Counted from the stretch's first letter, positions 38,254 through 46,023 are shown. The stretch is DNA of 46,468 nt from an uncultured Oscillospiraceae bacterium (GCA_944386985.1 CALXDD010000020.1:1-46468), one strand, 5' to 3'. Notes: generated by a model not told the origin, from the letters alone. Program-made: numbers and translations.

Positions 38254-38919
38254 ATGGACAGAGAGCAGCTGCACAAGTTGATAGAGGAGGTCACCGGCGA
38301 GGTGGGCCTGCGGCTGGAGCGAAAGCAGGGCGGCAGACGCCGCTGCGGGGAACGGGTGGTGCTGCTGCCTGCCCCGGCGGCCTTTCCCCGGGAGCTGCAG
38401 GAGTGTCTTCTCCGGCGCTACAGCGGCGGATGGACTACCGTGGACCTCACCGGCGGCGGGGATCTCCCGCCTGAGCAGCTTGACCGGCAGCACCTCCAGG
38501 AGCTGGTGAGCCAGGCGGAGGTGGTGGCGCTGGCCGCGCCGCCCATTGCCCTTCTGCGGGAGATCGCCGCGGGGGAGGACGGCTCCGATCTGGCGTATCT
38601 GGTGATCCGGGCCATTTTGTGGGGGAAAAAGGTGGAGCTTCTGCTGGACTTCGACCCGCCGAAGTTTCGCCGCAACAGTTTTCTCGGCCAGGTGGCCGAG
38701 GCGGTGGACACCCTTCGCTCCATGGAGGTGGAGGTGGTGAACTACCGCCTGAGCCGCCCAAGGCAGGCGCTCATGGACCTGGTGACGGAGGAGGCGGTGC
38801 GGGAGGCGGCCAGAACCCGGGAGCGGGCCCTCTGGTGCGAGAAGGGCGCTATCATCACTCCCTCCGCACGGGACGCCATCCGGGAGCTGGGCGTGGAGAT
38901 CCGATACGAAAAGGAGTAG
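38254..38919 (+). CDS. BMC-associated protein of unknown function, possible cargo
   Basis: 221 residues. The N-terminus DREQLHKLIEEVTGEVGLRL forms an amphipathic helix followed by a basic linker, like BMC encapsulation peptides. The central part has alternating strands and helices (VVALAAPPIALLREIAAGED, GKKVELLLDFDPPKF) reminiscent of flavoprotein folds, and the C-end GAIITPSARDAIRELGVEIR resembles short helical segments found at the ends of BMC accessory proteins. I cannot name a family. It lies between pduL and the first EutN-type gene, with 4 bp to the latter, so it is part of the operon. Confidence 0.6.
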   Translation: MDREQLHKLIEEVTGEVGLRLERKQGGRRRCGERVVLLPAPAAFPRELQECLLRRYSGGWTTVDLTGGGDLPPEQLDRQHLQELVSQAEVVALAAPPIALLREIAAGEDGSDLAYLVIRAILWGKKVELLLDFDPPKFRRNSFLGQVAEAVDTLRSMEVEVVNYRLSRPRQALMDLVTEEAVREAARTRERALWCEKGAIITPSARDAIRELGVEIRYEKE

Positions 38920-38923
38920 AGCC

Positions 38924-39232
38924 ATGCAGTTAGCGAGAGTGAAGGGCACGGTGGTCAGCACCAACAAGGCGGAGACTCTCATGGGGATGAAGCTGCTGAT
39001 CGTCAAGCCCATTGATATTGAGACCTGGGAGGAGAAGGGCAATCTCCTGGTGGCCGTCGACGCGGTGGGCGCGGGAGAGGGCGAGGTGGTCATGGTGGTC
39101 AGCGGCAGCTCCTCCCGCCAGACCAGAATGACGGAGAACCGGCCCACGGATTTGACTATCGCCGCCATCATCGATACGGTGGACGTGGGCGGAAAGCGGG
39201 TTTTTGAAAAGTTTGTCAACGAGAAACACTGA
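38924..39232 (+). CDS. EutN/CcmL-type BMC vertex protein (first of three)
   Basis: 102 residues, single BMC-P domain: MQLARVKGTVVSTNKAETLM, then LLVAVDAVGAGEGEVVMVVS and the conserved end AAIIDTVDV. Pentamers of this fold cap the icosahedral vertices of the shell. ATG is 4 bp after the preceding stop. Similar proteins are at 41498 and 42069. Confidence 0.93.
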   Translation: MQLARVKGTVVSTNKAETLMGMKLLIVKPIDIETWEEKGNLLVAVDAVGAGEGEVVMVVSGSSSRQTRMTENRPTDLTIAAIIDTVDVGGKRVFEKFVNEKH

Positions 39233-39269
39233 GTGGGCCTGAGAGGGCGGGAAGCCGAGGTGGCAGGGA

Positions 39270-40583
39270 ATGGATGTCAAGGAAATGGTGATGAACGCGG
39301 GGATCTTAGGCGCCGGCGGCGCGGGATTTCCCACCCATGTAAAGATCAACTGTAAGGCGGAGGTAGTCATCGTCAACGGGGCCGAGTGTGAGCCTCTTTT
39401 GCGGGTGGACCAGCAGGTGATGGAGTTGTACGCCGCTGAGGTGGTGGAGGGGCTCCGCCTTGTGGTGGAGCACACCGGCGCCAAGGAGGGTGTCATCGCC
39501 CTGAAGGAACACTACCATGGGGCGGTGAAGGCATTGGAGGAGGCGGTAGAGGGGATGGACAATATCCGCCTTTATCTGCTGCGCTCCTACTACCCCGCCG
39601 GCGACGAGCAGCAGATTGTCCACGAGGTCACCGGCCGGGTGGTGCCCACCGGAGGACTTCCTCTGGACGTGGGGGCGGTGGTGTGCAATGCCAGTACCCT
39701 TTTGAATGTGGCCCATGCCGCCGCCGGGAAGAAAGTGGTGGAAAAGTATGTGACAGTGGGCGGTGCGGTGCGCCAGCCCAAGACGGTGAAGGTACCGGTG
39801 GGTACCTCCTGCCGGGAGCTGCTGGAGGCTGCCGGCGGCGTGACGGAGCCCTGCCGCTACCTCATCGGCGGGCCCTGCATGGGCAAGGTGGCGGAGGATC
39901 CCGACGTGCCGGTGACCAAGACCACCGGCGGCCTTCTGGCCATCCCGGTAAACCACCCCTATTGGAAGATGCGGGACGAGAAGCTCAATTTGCAGCTTAT
40001 CCAGTCGGTGTGCTGCCAGTGCTCCATGTGCACCCAGATGTGTCCCCGCAACGCCCTGGGGCTCAACGTGCAGCCCCACAAGGCCATGCGGACCATCGCC
40101 CAGGGCATCGACCTTTTGGGCGACGCCAACGGCATCTTTTCCTGCTGCAACTGCGGGCTGTGCACCTATTACGCCTGCAACTTCGGCCTCCATCCCTCCC
40201 AGGTGATGCAGGAGCTGAAGGGGGCCCTGATGGCCAAGGGCGTAAAGCCCCGGAAGGAGGTCTTCACTTCCGTGGACCGGGGGATCGAAAATAAAAAGGT
40301 GCCGGTGAAGCGGCTTGTCGCCCGGCTGGGACTGCAAAGCTATGATGTGGCCGCTCCCCTGGAGGACAAACTCCTCACCACCAGCTGCGTGCGGATCATG
40401 CTGCGCATGGGCGTGGGCGCTCCCAGCGTGCCGGTGGTGGCCGTGGGGGACAAGGTGCGGAAGAACACCCTGGTGGCGGACATCGCCCCGGGCAAGCTGG
40501 GCGTGAAGATGCACGCAAGCATCTCCGGCACGGTGACCGCCGTGACGGACAGCTACATTGAGATAAGGAAGGCGACGGTATGA
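39270..40583 (+). CDS. PduS-type iron-sulfur flavoprotein (RnfC-like)
   Basis: 437 residues. N-terminal RnfC-like glycine motif GILGAGGAGFPTHVK and NGAECEPLL, an SLBB-type segment (VTVGGAVRQPKTVKVPVGTS), two cysteine clusters for [4Fe-4S] (CCQCSMCTQMCPRNALG and CCNCGLCTYYACNFG) and a C-terminal barrel-sandwich-like part. In the Pdu shell, PduS reduces cobalamin and docks on PduT. No B12-dependent enzyme is seen here, so here it more likely moves electrons between NADH and a partner through the shell (inference). Its stop overlaps the start of the PduT-type gene. Confidence 0.9.
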   Translation: MDVKEMVMNAGILGAGGAGFPTHVKINCKAEVVIVNGAECEPLLRVDQQVMELYAAEVVEGLRLVVEHTGAKEGVIALKEHYHGAVKALEEAVEGMDNIRLYLLRSYYPAGDEQQIVHEVTGRVVPTGGLPLDVGAVVCNASTLLNVAHAAAGKKVVEKYVTVGGAVRQPKTVKVPVGTSCRELLEAAGGVTEPCRYLIGGPCMGKVAEDPDVPVTKTTGGLLAIPVNHPYWKMRDEKLNLQLIQSVCCQCSMCTQMCPRNALGLNVQPHKAMRTIAQGIDLLGDANGIFSCCNCGLCTYYACNFGLHPSQVMQELKGALMAKGVKPRKEVFTSVDRGIENKKVPVKRLVARLGLQSYDVAAPLEDKLLTTSCVRIMLRMGVGAPSVPVVAVGDKVRKNTLVADIAPGKLGVKMHASISGTVTAVTDSYIEIRKATV

Positions 40584-41125
40584 ACGCATTAGGGATGATC
40601 GAAGTAAACAGCATCCCCGCCGGTGTGGAGGCGGGGGACGCCATGCTGAAGGCCGCCGCCGTGGAGCTGGTGACGGCCCAGAGCGTCTGCGCGGGCAAGT
40701 ACATCGTGCTGATCACCGGCGAGGTGGCGGCAGTGCGGGAGAGCGTAGCGGCGGGAACCGCCGCCGCGGGAGTGAAGCTGGTGGACAGCATGGTCATCGC
40801 CAGCGTCCATCCCCAGGTGCCCCAGGCCATCAACGCCTGCACGGAGATCGGCCGGGTGGCCGCCGTGGGGGTGATGGAGGCATTCTCCCTCTGTGCGGCG
40901 GTGCTGGCGGCGGATGCGGCGGTAAAGGCCGCGGACGTGGAGCTGATGGAGATCCGGCTGGGCCGGGGCCTCGGCGGCAAGTCCTTTATCGTCCTCACCG
41001 GCGAGGTGGCGGCGGTCCGGGCCGCGGTGGACGCGGCGGAGAGCCTGGAGGAGACCGCGGGGCTTATGAACGACAGCGCGGTGATCCCGGCGCCTCACCC
41101 GGATATGGTACGGGCCCTTTATTAA
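40580..41125 (+). CDS. PduT-type tandem-BMC shell trimer protein
   Basis: 181 residues, two BMC domains (about 1-88 and 93-180: ALGMIEVNSIPAGVEAGDAM and AAVGVMEAFSLCAAVLAADA). Cys37 in QSVCAGKYIVL corresponds to the pore cysteine that holds a [4Fe-4S] cluster in PduT. Pairing with the PduS-type gene (4-bp overlap) supports an electron conduit through the shell. The 90 bp after it lead to the next gene with a new ribosome site. Confidence 0.92.
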   Translation: MNALGMIEVNSIPAGVEAGDAMLKAAAVELVTAQSVCAGKYIVLITGEVAAVRESVAAGTAAAGVKLVDSMVIASVHPQVPQAINACTEIGRVAAVGVMEAFSLCAAVLAADAAVKAADVELMEIRLGRGLGGKSFIVLTGEVAAVRAAVDAAESLEETAGLMNDSAVIPAPHPDMVRALY

Positions 41126-41215
41126 ACAAAGGTTTCTGCCCGGTCGGCTGTGCCGTCCGGAGAACATATTCATGAAATCAATACAACAGGATTTAAAATG
41201 TAGGAGGATACAATT

Positions 41216-41491
41216 ATGAAGTTAGCACTTGGTATGGTAGAGACCAGAGGTCTGATCGGCGCCATTGAGGCAGCGGATGCCATGGTAAAGGCCGCCAATG
41301 TCAAGCTCATCGGCAAGGAGCAGATCGGTTCCGGCCTGGTGACCGTGATGGTCCGGGGCGACGTAGGCGCGGTGAAGGCCGCTGTGGAGGCCGGTTCCTC
41401 CGCCGCCAAGGTGGTGGGCGAGTTGTACGGCGTCCATGTGATCCCCTCTCCCCACGACGACGTGGAGGCCATTCTGCCCACCCTGGGCTAA
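41216..41491 (+). CDS. PduA-type BMC hexamer shell protein (copy 1)
   Basis: 91 residues, single BMC domain, with the PduA-like pore segment [20 protein letters not shown]. It forms the hexagonal facets; the small Gly-Ser-Gly pore suits small polar metabolites. GTAGGAGG precedes the ATG. The copy at 41786 is nearly identical in DNA and protein except near the C-end and a few internal positions. Confidence 0.95.
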   Translation: MKLALGMVETRGLIGAIEAADAMVKAANVKLIGKEQIGSGLVTVMVRGDVGAVKAAVEAGSSAAKVVGELYGVHVIPSPHDDVEAILPTLG

Positions 41492-41497
41492 GGCGCC

Positions 41498-41773
41498 ATG
41501 GTTACCGGCGAGGTGGTTGGCTGCGTGGTGTCCACCGTAAAGGAGGAGGGCCTTCGCAATGTGCCCCTTTTGGTGGTACAGCTGATTGAGAAGGGCCAGC
41601 GGACGAAGATGATCGTAGCCGCGGACTCCACCGGTCAGGCGGGCCAGGGGGACTTCGTCTATGTCATCAGGGCCCGGGAGGCGTCCCGGATCTTCCGGCG
41701 GCCGCTGGTGCCCTCGGATGCGTCCATCGTTGGCTTTATTGATTCCTATAACCTATCCATTCAAAACGAATAA
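41498..41773 (+). CDS. EutN/CcmL-type BMC vertex protein (second)
   Basis: 91 residues: MVTGEVVGCVVSTVKEEGLR, LLVVQLIEKGQRTKMIVAAD, and the closing SIVGFIDSYNL. It begins 6 bp after the first hexamer gene. The sequence is clearly diverged from the other two vertex paralogues, so the three may occupy different vertices or form mixed assemblies. Confidence 0.92.
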   Translation: MVTGEVVGCVVSTVKEEGLRNVPLLVVQLIEKGQRTKMIVAADSTGQAGQGDFVYVIRAREASRIFRRPLVPSDASIVGFIDSYNLSIQNE

Positions 41774-41785
41774 GGAGAAAACGTT

Positions 41786-42064
41786 ATGAAATTAGCACTT
41801 GGTATGGTAGAGACCCGGGGCCTGGTGGGCGCCATTGAGGCCGCGGATTCCATGGTGAAGGCCGCCAATGTGAAACTCATCGGCAAGGAGCAGATCGGTT
41901 CCGGTCTGGTGACCGTGATGGTCCGGGGCGACGTGGGCGCGGTGAAGGCCTCCGTGGAGGCGGGCGCTGCCGCTGCCAAGCGGGTGGGCGAGCTGTACGG
42001 CGTCCATGTGATCCCCTCTCCCCACGACGATGTGGAGGCCATTCTGCCCACGGTAAAGGACTGA
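41786..42064 (+). CDS. PduA-type BMC hexamer shell protein (copy 2)
   Basis: 92 residues; long stretches of DNA are identical to the 41216 copy (including codon choice across the pore segment [18 protein letters not shown]), with substitutions such as [12 protein letters not shown] and [12 protein letters not shown] and a different last few residues (TVKD). GGAGAAAACGTT precedes the ATG. Recent duplication or gene conversion is the simplest explanation. Confidence 0.95.
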   Translation: MKLALGMVETRGLVGAIEAADSMVKAANVKLIGKEQIGSGLVTVMVRGDVGAVKASVEAGAAAAKRVGELYGVHVIPSPHDDVEAILPTVKD

Positions 42065-42068
42065 GCCC

Positions 42069-42356
42069 ATGCGGATGGCGCAGGTGGTGGGCAACGTGGT
42101 GTCCACCATCAAGGACAGGGGCTATGCCGGACAAAAGCTGATGATCGTGGATTTTTTGGATGAGGCGGGCCGCCGGACCGGCGAGACTGCCATCGTCTTC
42201 GACGCGGCCCAGTCCGGTGTGGGGGACGTGGTGCTGGTCAGCATTGACGGCGGCGCGTCCGGCATGCTGCTGGGCAGGGAAGTGATCGCGGATATGACCA
42301 TCTGCGGCGTGCTGGACAGCATGACCCTGGACGGGGACACCAGAACCTATTTGTAA
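42069..42356 (+). CDS. EutN/CcmL-type BMC vertex protein (third)
   Basis: 95 residues: MRMAQVVGNVVSTIKDRGYA, LMIVDFLDEAGRRTGETAIV, ending MTICGVLDSMTLDGDTRTYL. It starts 4 bp after the second hexamer gene, repeating the hexamer-vertex gene order. Confidence 0.92.
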   Translation: MRMAQVVGNVVSTIKDRGYAGQKLMIVDFLDEAGRRTGETAIVFDAAQSGVGDVVLVSIDGGASGMLLGREVIADMTICGVLDSMTLDGDTRTYL

Positions 42357-42361
42357 AGGAG

Positions 42362-42390
42362 CCATCCCGCCGGCAAATCCGGCGGGATGG
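42362..42390 (+). other. Intra-operon hairpin before the DeoC-like gene
   Basis: A perfect 12-bp stem (CCATCCCGCCGG with CCGGCGGGATGG) around CAAAT. No T run follows, so it is not a standard terminator; it may protect or process the shell-protein mRNA end. The in-frame ATG at 42387 lies inside it, which argues against that codon as the start of the next gene. Confidence 0.65.
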
Positions 42391-42413
42391 TGTCTGTGAG
42401 AGGAGGGACCGGC

Positions 42414-43130
42414 GTGGATCTGCGGCGGATCACCAAGGAAGTAGAGCGGCAGATGCTCCGGTCCACCCGGGGCAAGATTCGCCGGGGGGACCTGCTGTGG
42501 ACGCCATCCACAGTGTCCGGAGCTCTGTCGGCGGATGTACTGTGCCCGCTCTGTACCCCGGAGCGGGTGGAGCGGGTGTGCCGGGAGGCCCGGCGGCGCT
42601 CGGCGGCGGCGGTGACGCTGCTGCCCGCCTTCGTGTCCCAGGGCCGGGACCTGCTTGCCGGCAGTGCCACGGTGCTGACGGCGGCGGTAGGCTACCCCTG
42701 GGGGTCCCTGACGCCCAGCGCCCGGACGGCCCTCGCCAGGGACTGCATTGCGGCGGGGGCCGACGAGCTGGAGGTGGCGCTGGACCAGGCAGCGGTGAAA
42801 TCCGGGGCTCTGGCCCGGGAGCAGGAGGCCCTTGGCGAGCTGGTAAAGCTGGCCCGGTCAGGAGGGCGGACCCTCTCGGTGCTGGTGGATCTTCGCCTTC
42901 TGACGGAGTCGGAGCAGGTGGATGTGCTGACAGTGCTGCGCCGGTGCGGAGCGGATCTGGTGACCCTCCGCAAGTGCGCCGACCCGGCGGATGTGCGTCT
43001 GGCCCAGGAGCTGCTGGGCAGTCAGGCGGCGGTGAAGGCCGCCACCCATCAGCCGGAGGATTACCACCTGGCACGGTCCCTGCTGGATGCGGGGGCCCTG
43101 CGGGTCGGCGTCAGCCAGCTGGCGGAATAG
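42414..43130 (+). CDS. DeoC-like (deoxyribose-phosphate aldolase family) BMC cargo candidate
   Basis: About 238 residues. TAAVGYPWGSLTPSARTALA and GADELEVALDQAAVKSGALA match the DeoC beta-alpha barrel. In DeoC the Schiff-base lysine lies in a strand reading F-I-K-T-S-T-G; here the matching strand reads LVTLRKC, with Thr at that position, and the second active-site Asp is Glu. The later VKAAT lysine is kept. The N-terminus MDLRRITKEVERQML is an amphipathic helix like an encapsulation peptide. GTG 42414 has AGGAGGG 6 bp upstream. It probably acts on a different substrate or by a different mechanism from classic DeoC. Alignment is by eye. Confidence 0.75.
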   Translation: MDLRRITKEVERQMLRSTRGKIRRGDLLWTPSTVSGALSADVLCPLCTPERVERVCREARRRSAAAVTLLPAFVSQGRDLLAGSATVLTAAVGYPWGSLTPSARTALARDCIAAGADELEVALDQAAVKSGALAREQEALGELVKLARSGGRTLSVLVDLRLLTESEQVDVLTVLRRCGADLVTLRKCADPADVRLAQELLGSQAAVKAATHQPEDYHLARSLLDAGALRVGVSQLAE

Positions 43131-43143
43131 GAAGGATGAGCGC

Positions 43144-43190
43144 AAGGCCCCGCCGGGGGAGTTTTCCGGCGGGGCCTTGGTTTGTTTTCT
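43144..43190 (+). terminator. Terminator of the BMC operon
   Basis: A 13-bp perfect stem (AAGGCCCCGCCGG with CCGGCGGGGCCTT), 9-base loop, followed by GGTTTGTTTTC. Confidence 0.88.
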
Positions 43191-43199
43191 ACAGGTTGA

Positions 43200-43240
43200 A
43201 GCATGCCCCGGGAAGTTTTCCCAAAATTAACGGGGATGCC
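43200..43240 (+). other. Stem-loop in the leader of the phospholipase-like gene
   Basis: GCATGCCCCG pairs with CGGGGATGC (one bulge), enclosing GGGAA-GTT-TTCCC. It lies about 70 bp before the start codon. It could be part of a regulated leader or a chance structure. Confidence 0.3.
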
Positions 43241-43307
43241 TCTTGCAATGGTCCCGCCTTTGATGCAAACTATAAGAAATAGCTTACCAACCACAGGAGG
43301 AACTGTC

Positions 43308-44105
43308 ATGCCATCCCACTACGCCCACTGGTACTTTGGCAGCCTGGTCCAAAAGGCGCTGCCCGCTCCTCTGGCGAAGCTGGTCCGCAGCTGGCCGGAG
43401 CCTTTTCTGGCCGGTCTCCAGGGACCGGATGTGCTGTTTCACTACCATCCGCTGCGCCCAAACCCCATCAGGGGGGAGGGGAGCGCCATCCACAGCCGCT
43501 CCGGTCTGTGCTTTTTTACCCAGGCCCGGGACATTCTTTTGCAAAAGGATACTCCGGCAGGGCGCAGCTATCTGGCGGGCTTTCTCTGCCACTACATGCT
43601 GGATACCGCCTGCCACCCCCTGGTGGAGAAAGGCATGGCGGCGTCGGGGGCCTCCCACAGCTCGGTGGAGACAGACCTGGACCGCGTTTTGATGGCCCGG
43701 GACGGAGTGGACCCCTACGACAAGGCTTCCATGGACCTGCTGCCTGCCTCCCGGCCTTTGGCGGAGACAATGGCCCCTTTCTACCCTCCCGTGACAGCCG
43801 CCCAGATGGAGACGGCTCTCCGAGGCATGCGGCGGGATATTCGCCTGACCCGAGTGCGAAGCGGTGCGGCCCGGGCTGTGATCTTCCGGGTGCTCCGGAT
43901 GACCGGCACCTATGAGGGGTATCACGGCATCTTCTTTGATCCCCGGCCTCTGTCCGGCTGTGAGGAGAGCACACGGCGGCTGGTGGGGAAGCTGGAGGCG
44001 GCGGTAGAGGAGACGGCGGGGGAGATTGAGCGCTTTTTTACCGCAGTGGATCAGGGGGAATCCCTCAGTCAGCGGCTGAAATGGAATTTTGGAGGGACGT
44101 TATGA
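43308..44105 (+). CDS. Zinc-dependent phospholipase C family protein
   Basis: 265 residues, helical. Histidine/aspartate motifs HYAHW (about 4-8), GPDVLFHYHP (about 42-51), HSRSG and GFLCHYMLDTACHPLV (about 85-100) match the zinc-dependent PLC/S1-P1 nuclease-like family. There is no signal peptide, unlike secreted clostridial PLC, so it is likely cytoplasmic with an unknown phosphodiester substrate. ATG 43308 follows AGGAGG. Its stop overlaps the start of the MFS gene. Confidence 0.85.
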   Translation: MPSHYAHWYFGSLVQKALPAPLAKLVRSWPEPFLAGLQGPDVLFHYHPLRPNPIRGEGSAIHSRSGLCFFTQARDILLQKDTPAGRSYLAGFLCHYMLDTACHPLVEKGMAASGASHSSVETDLDRVLMARDGVDPYDKASMDLLPASRPLAETMAPFYPPVTAAQMETALRGMRRDIRLTRVRSGAARAVIFRVLRMTGTYEGYHGIFFDPRPLSGCEESTRRLVGKLEAAVEETAGEIERFFTAVDQGESLSQRLKWNFGGTL

Positions 44106-45343
44106 AGCATAAACTGACGGCGTTGGAGCGCAGTTGGGTTCTGTACGACGTGGGGAATTCCGCCTTTGTGATGATGACATCAACCATCATGCCTATCTTT
44201 TTTAAAAATCTCACCGCGGCCGCAGGAATGGCGGACTACGAATCCACCGCCTGGTGGAGCTACGCCACGGCAGTATGTACCTTGGTTGTGGCGGTGCTGG
44301 GCCCCATTTTGGGGGGCATGGCGGACCGGCGGGGCGGAAAGAAGCAGATCTTTACCTTTTTTGTGCTGCTGGGCTGTCTCTGCTGCGCCCTTTTGGGCTG
44401 GTCAGCAGGCTGGATGATGTACCTGGCGCTGTTCATTCTGGCCAAGGTGGGTTTTTCCGGCAGTCTGGTGTTTTATGACGCCATGCTGCCGGACGTGACG
44501 GAGGACGGCCGGGTGGACATGGTGTCCTCCAAGGGCTATGCCTGGGGATATTTGGGCTCCTGCCTGCCCTTTGTGGCATGCCTGGGGTTGGTGCTGACGG
44601 CGGAGCAGACGGGCCTCGGCACCGCCTTTGCCACCGCTATCGCCTTTGTGCTGACGGCGGTGTGGTGGCTGGGGGCCACAGTGCCTCTCCTCCGGCGCTA
44701 CCGGCAGACCCACCGGGCGGAGGGCACTGCCGCCACGGCGGCAAGACGGCTGCGGACAGCGCTGCGGGAGCTCTGGGACAACCGAAAGATCCGGCTGTTT
44801 TTGCTGGCGTTTTTCTTCTATATTGACGGCGTCTATACCATCATCGACATGGCTACCTCCTACGGCAAGGATGTGGGCATCAGCGACACCAATCTGGTGC
44901 TGGCACTGCTGCTGACCCAGATAGTGGCCTTTCCCTTCGCACTGCTCTTCGGCCGCATGGCGGACCGGTTCCGGACGGAAACCCTGCTGCAGGTCTGCAT
45001 CGGCGGCTACTTTTTTGTGGCAGTGTTCGCCCTGCAGCTGGACAAGGCCTGGGAGTTCTGGTTTCTGGCGGTGTGTGTGGCGGTGTTTCAGGGGGCCATT
45101 CAGGCCCTGTCCCGGTCCTGCTTTGCCAAAATCATTCCCAAAGAAAAGGCGGGGGAGTACTTTGGCTTTTTTGATATCTTTGGAAAAGGCGCTTCCTTCT
45201 TCGGCGCCCTGCTCATGGGCATCTCCACCCAGCTGTTCAACACCTCCAAGGCCGGAGTGGTGGCGCTGGCTCTGCTGTTCCCCCTGGGACTGGTGCTGCT
45301 GCGCCGGTCCATGGCGGCGGAGAGCGGAGAGGAAAGGGCATAA
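44102..45343 (+). CDS. MFS transporter, UMF1/ATG22-like
   Basis: 413 residues, about twelve membrane helices. The start ALERSWVLYDVGNSAFVMMT (W-x-x-Y-D-x-x-N-S-A/P-F) and GPILGGMADRRGGKKQ are marks of the UMF1/ATG22-like MFS group. In bacteria the substrate is unknown; amino-acid or related efflux is suspected. It overlaps the phospholipase-like gene by 4 bp, so the two are coupled. It ends at a terminator and the host-like DNA ends soon after. Confidence 0.88.
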   Translation: MKHKLTALERSWVLYDVGNSAFVMMTSTIMPIFFKNLTAAAGMADYESTAWWSYATAVCTLVVAVLGPILGGMADRRGGKKQIFTFFVLLGCLCCALLGWSAGWMMYLALFILAKVGFSGSLVFYDAMLPDVTEDGRVDMVSSKGYAWGYLGSCLPFVACLGLVLTAEQTGLGTAFATAIAFVLTAVWWLGATVPLLRRYRQTHRAEGTAATAARRLRTALRELWDNRKIRLFLLAFFFYIDGVYTIIDMATSYGKDVGISDTNLVLALLLTQIVAFPFALLFGRMADRFRTETLLQVCIGGYFFVAVFALQLDKAWEFWFLAVCVAVFQGAIQALSRSCFAKIIPKEKAGEYFGFFDIFGKGASFFGALLMGISTQLFNTSKAGVVALALLFPLGLVLLRRSMAAESGEERA

Positions 45344-45348
45344 AGAAA

Positions 45349-45391
45349 AAGAGGAGCGGCTGCCCCACAAGGGACAGCCGCGCTCTTTTTT
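45349..45391 (+). terminator. Terminator after the MFS gene
   Basis: An interrupted stem (about AGAG-GAGCGGCTG-CCCC with GGGA-CAGCCGCGCTCT) followed by TTTTTTG. Confidence 0.75.
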
Positions 45392-45558
45392 GCAGAGGGA
45401 AGTTACAGGTTCTTCTCGTAGAAATTAAAACAAATGTTTTTCTTTATTTTGTATAAATTTAATTTGCTTTTTTATCATTTAAAATAATATTTATCACGCA
45501 AAATCAAAACAAAGAAAATGAAATCAATAACGGTTACTAACACAGGACTATCGATACA
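45392..45558. other. AT-rich junction between host genes and the phage module
   Basis: About 165 bp with very low GC (AAATTAAAACAAATG, TATAAATTTAATTTG) in an otherwise high-GC region, directly between the MFS terminator and the minus-strand phage genes. It may be one end of an integrated prophage; no duplicated attachment core can be shown from one end alone. No gene is supported. Confidence 0.45.
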
Positions 45559-45690
45559 TCATAACAGCGTATCAATGTATGCGCTTAAGCAGAGTCCGGC
45601 TTTTTCTGCTGCTCGTTTGGCCCGCTCGACCGCATGGGTAGACAAACTTAATGTGACAATGGTGTGGCCATCCTCACCAACAATTGGCAA
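45559..45690 (-). pseudogene. Possible ribbon-helix-helix protein fragment
   Basis: In frame after the XhlA-like stop, the minus strand stays open for about 43 codons from a TTG at 45690 to TGA at 45559-45561. It encodes HTIVTLSLSTHAVERAKRAA followed by EKAGLCLSAYIDTLL. The strand-helix-helix pattern (V-T-L-S-L then A-V-E-R-A and L-S-A-Y-I) is typical of RHH regulators or antitoxins. No ATG and no ribosome site precede it, so it is either a remnant or a short gene with an unusual start. Low certainty. Confidence 0.35.
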
Positions 45691-45705
45691 GGCGGTATTT
45701 AAATA

Positions 45706-46020
45706 TTAAAAGCCAAAGCGTGCCAGTAGAAATCCGACCACGCCAGTAATAACTGCGGTGATTACGGTTTCCCAGCGTTTTCCCGGCAGCCCTTTAAGCG
45801 AGTTAAGATCAGCCAGTATTGTTGAGAGGCGATCTGTAATGTTTGTGTACTGCGTAGTGACAGTAGCCATTCCTCGTTCAAGCTGGCCGAGCCGATCATA
45901 GATCTTTTCGTGCGCCGCGGAACTTCGCTGTTTTTGTTCGTCAAGCGCACGCTCAAGAGCCTCCACGCGGCTAATTGAGACGCAGCTAATCCCGTTAATA
46001 GGGCAATCGTTTTCGTGCAT
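45706..46020 (-). CDS. XhlA-like phage lysis-associated protein
   Basis: 104 residues: a coiled-coil body (RVEALERALDEQKQRSSAAH, KIYDRLGQLERGM, TDRLSTILADLNSLKG) and one C-terminal membrane helix (VITAVITGVVGFLLARFGF). This architecture and its place next to a holin fit the XhlA/haemolysin-type family encoded in lysis modules of Firmicute phages. ATG 46020 lies 3 bp after the holin stop. Confidence 0.75.
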   Translation of the reverse strand: MHENDCPINGISCVSISRVEALERALDEQKQRSSAAHEKIYDRLGQLERGMATVTTQYTNITDRLSTILADLNSLKGLPGKRWETVITAVITGVVGFLLARFGF

Positions 46021-46023
46021 ACA

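Noticed and set aside
42362-42390. Hairpin before the DeoC-like gene as the end of the BMC operon
   Set aside because: No T run, and a strong ribosome site for the next gene follows within 11 bp; the true terminator is at 43144-43190.
45518-45709. 63-codon plus-strand ORF in the AT-rich junction
   Set aside because: No ribosome site; it is antisense to the ribbon-helix-helix-like fragment, which has the more protein-like pattern.
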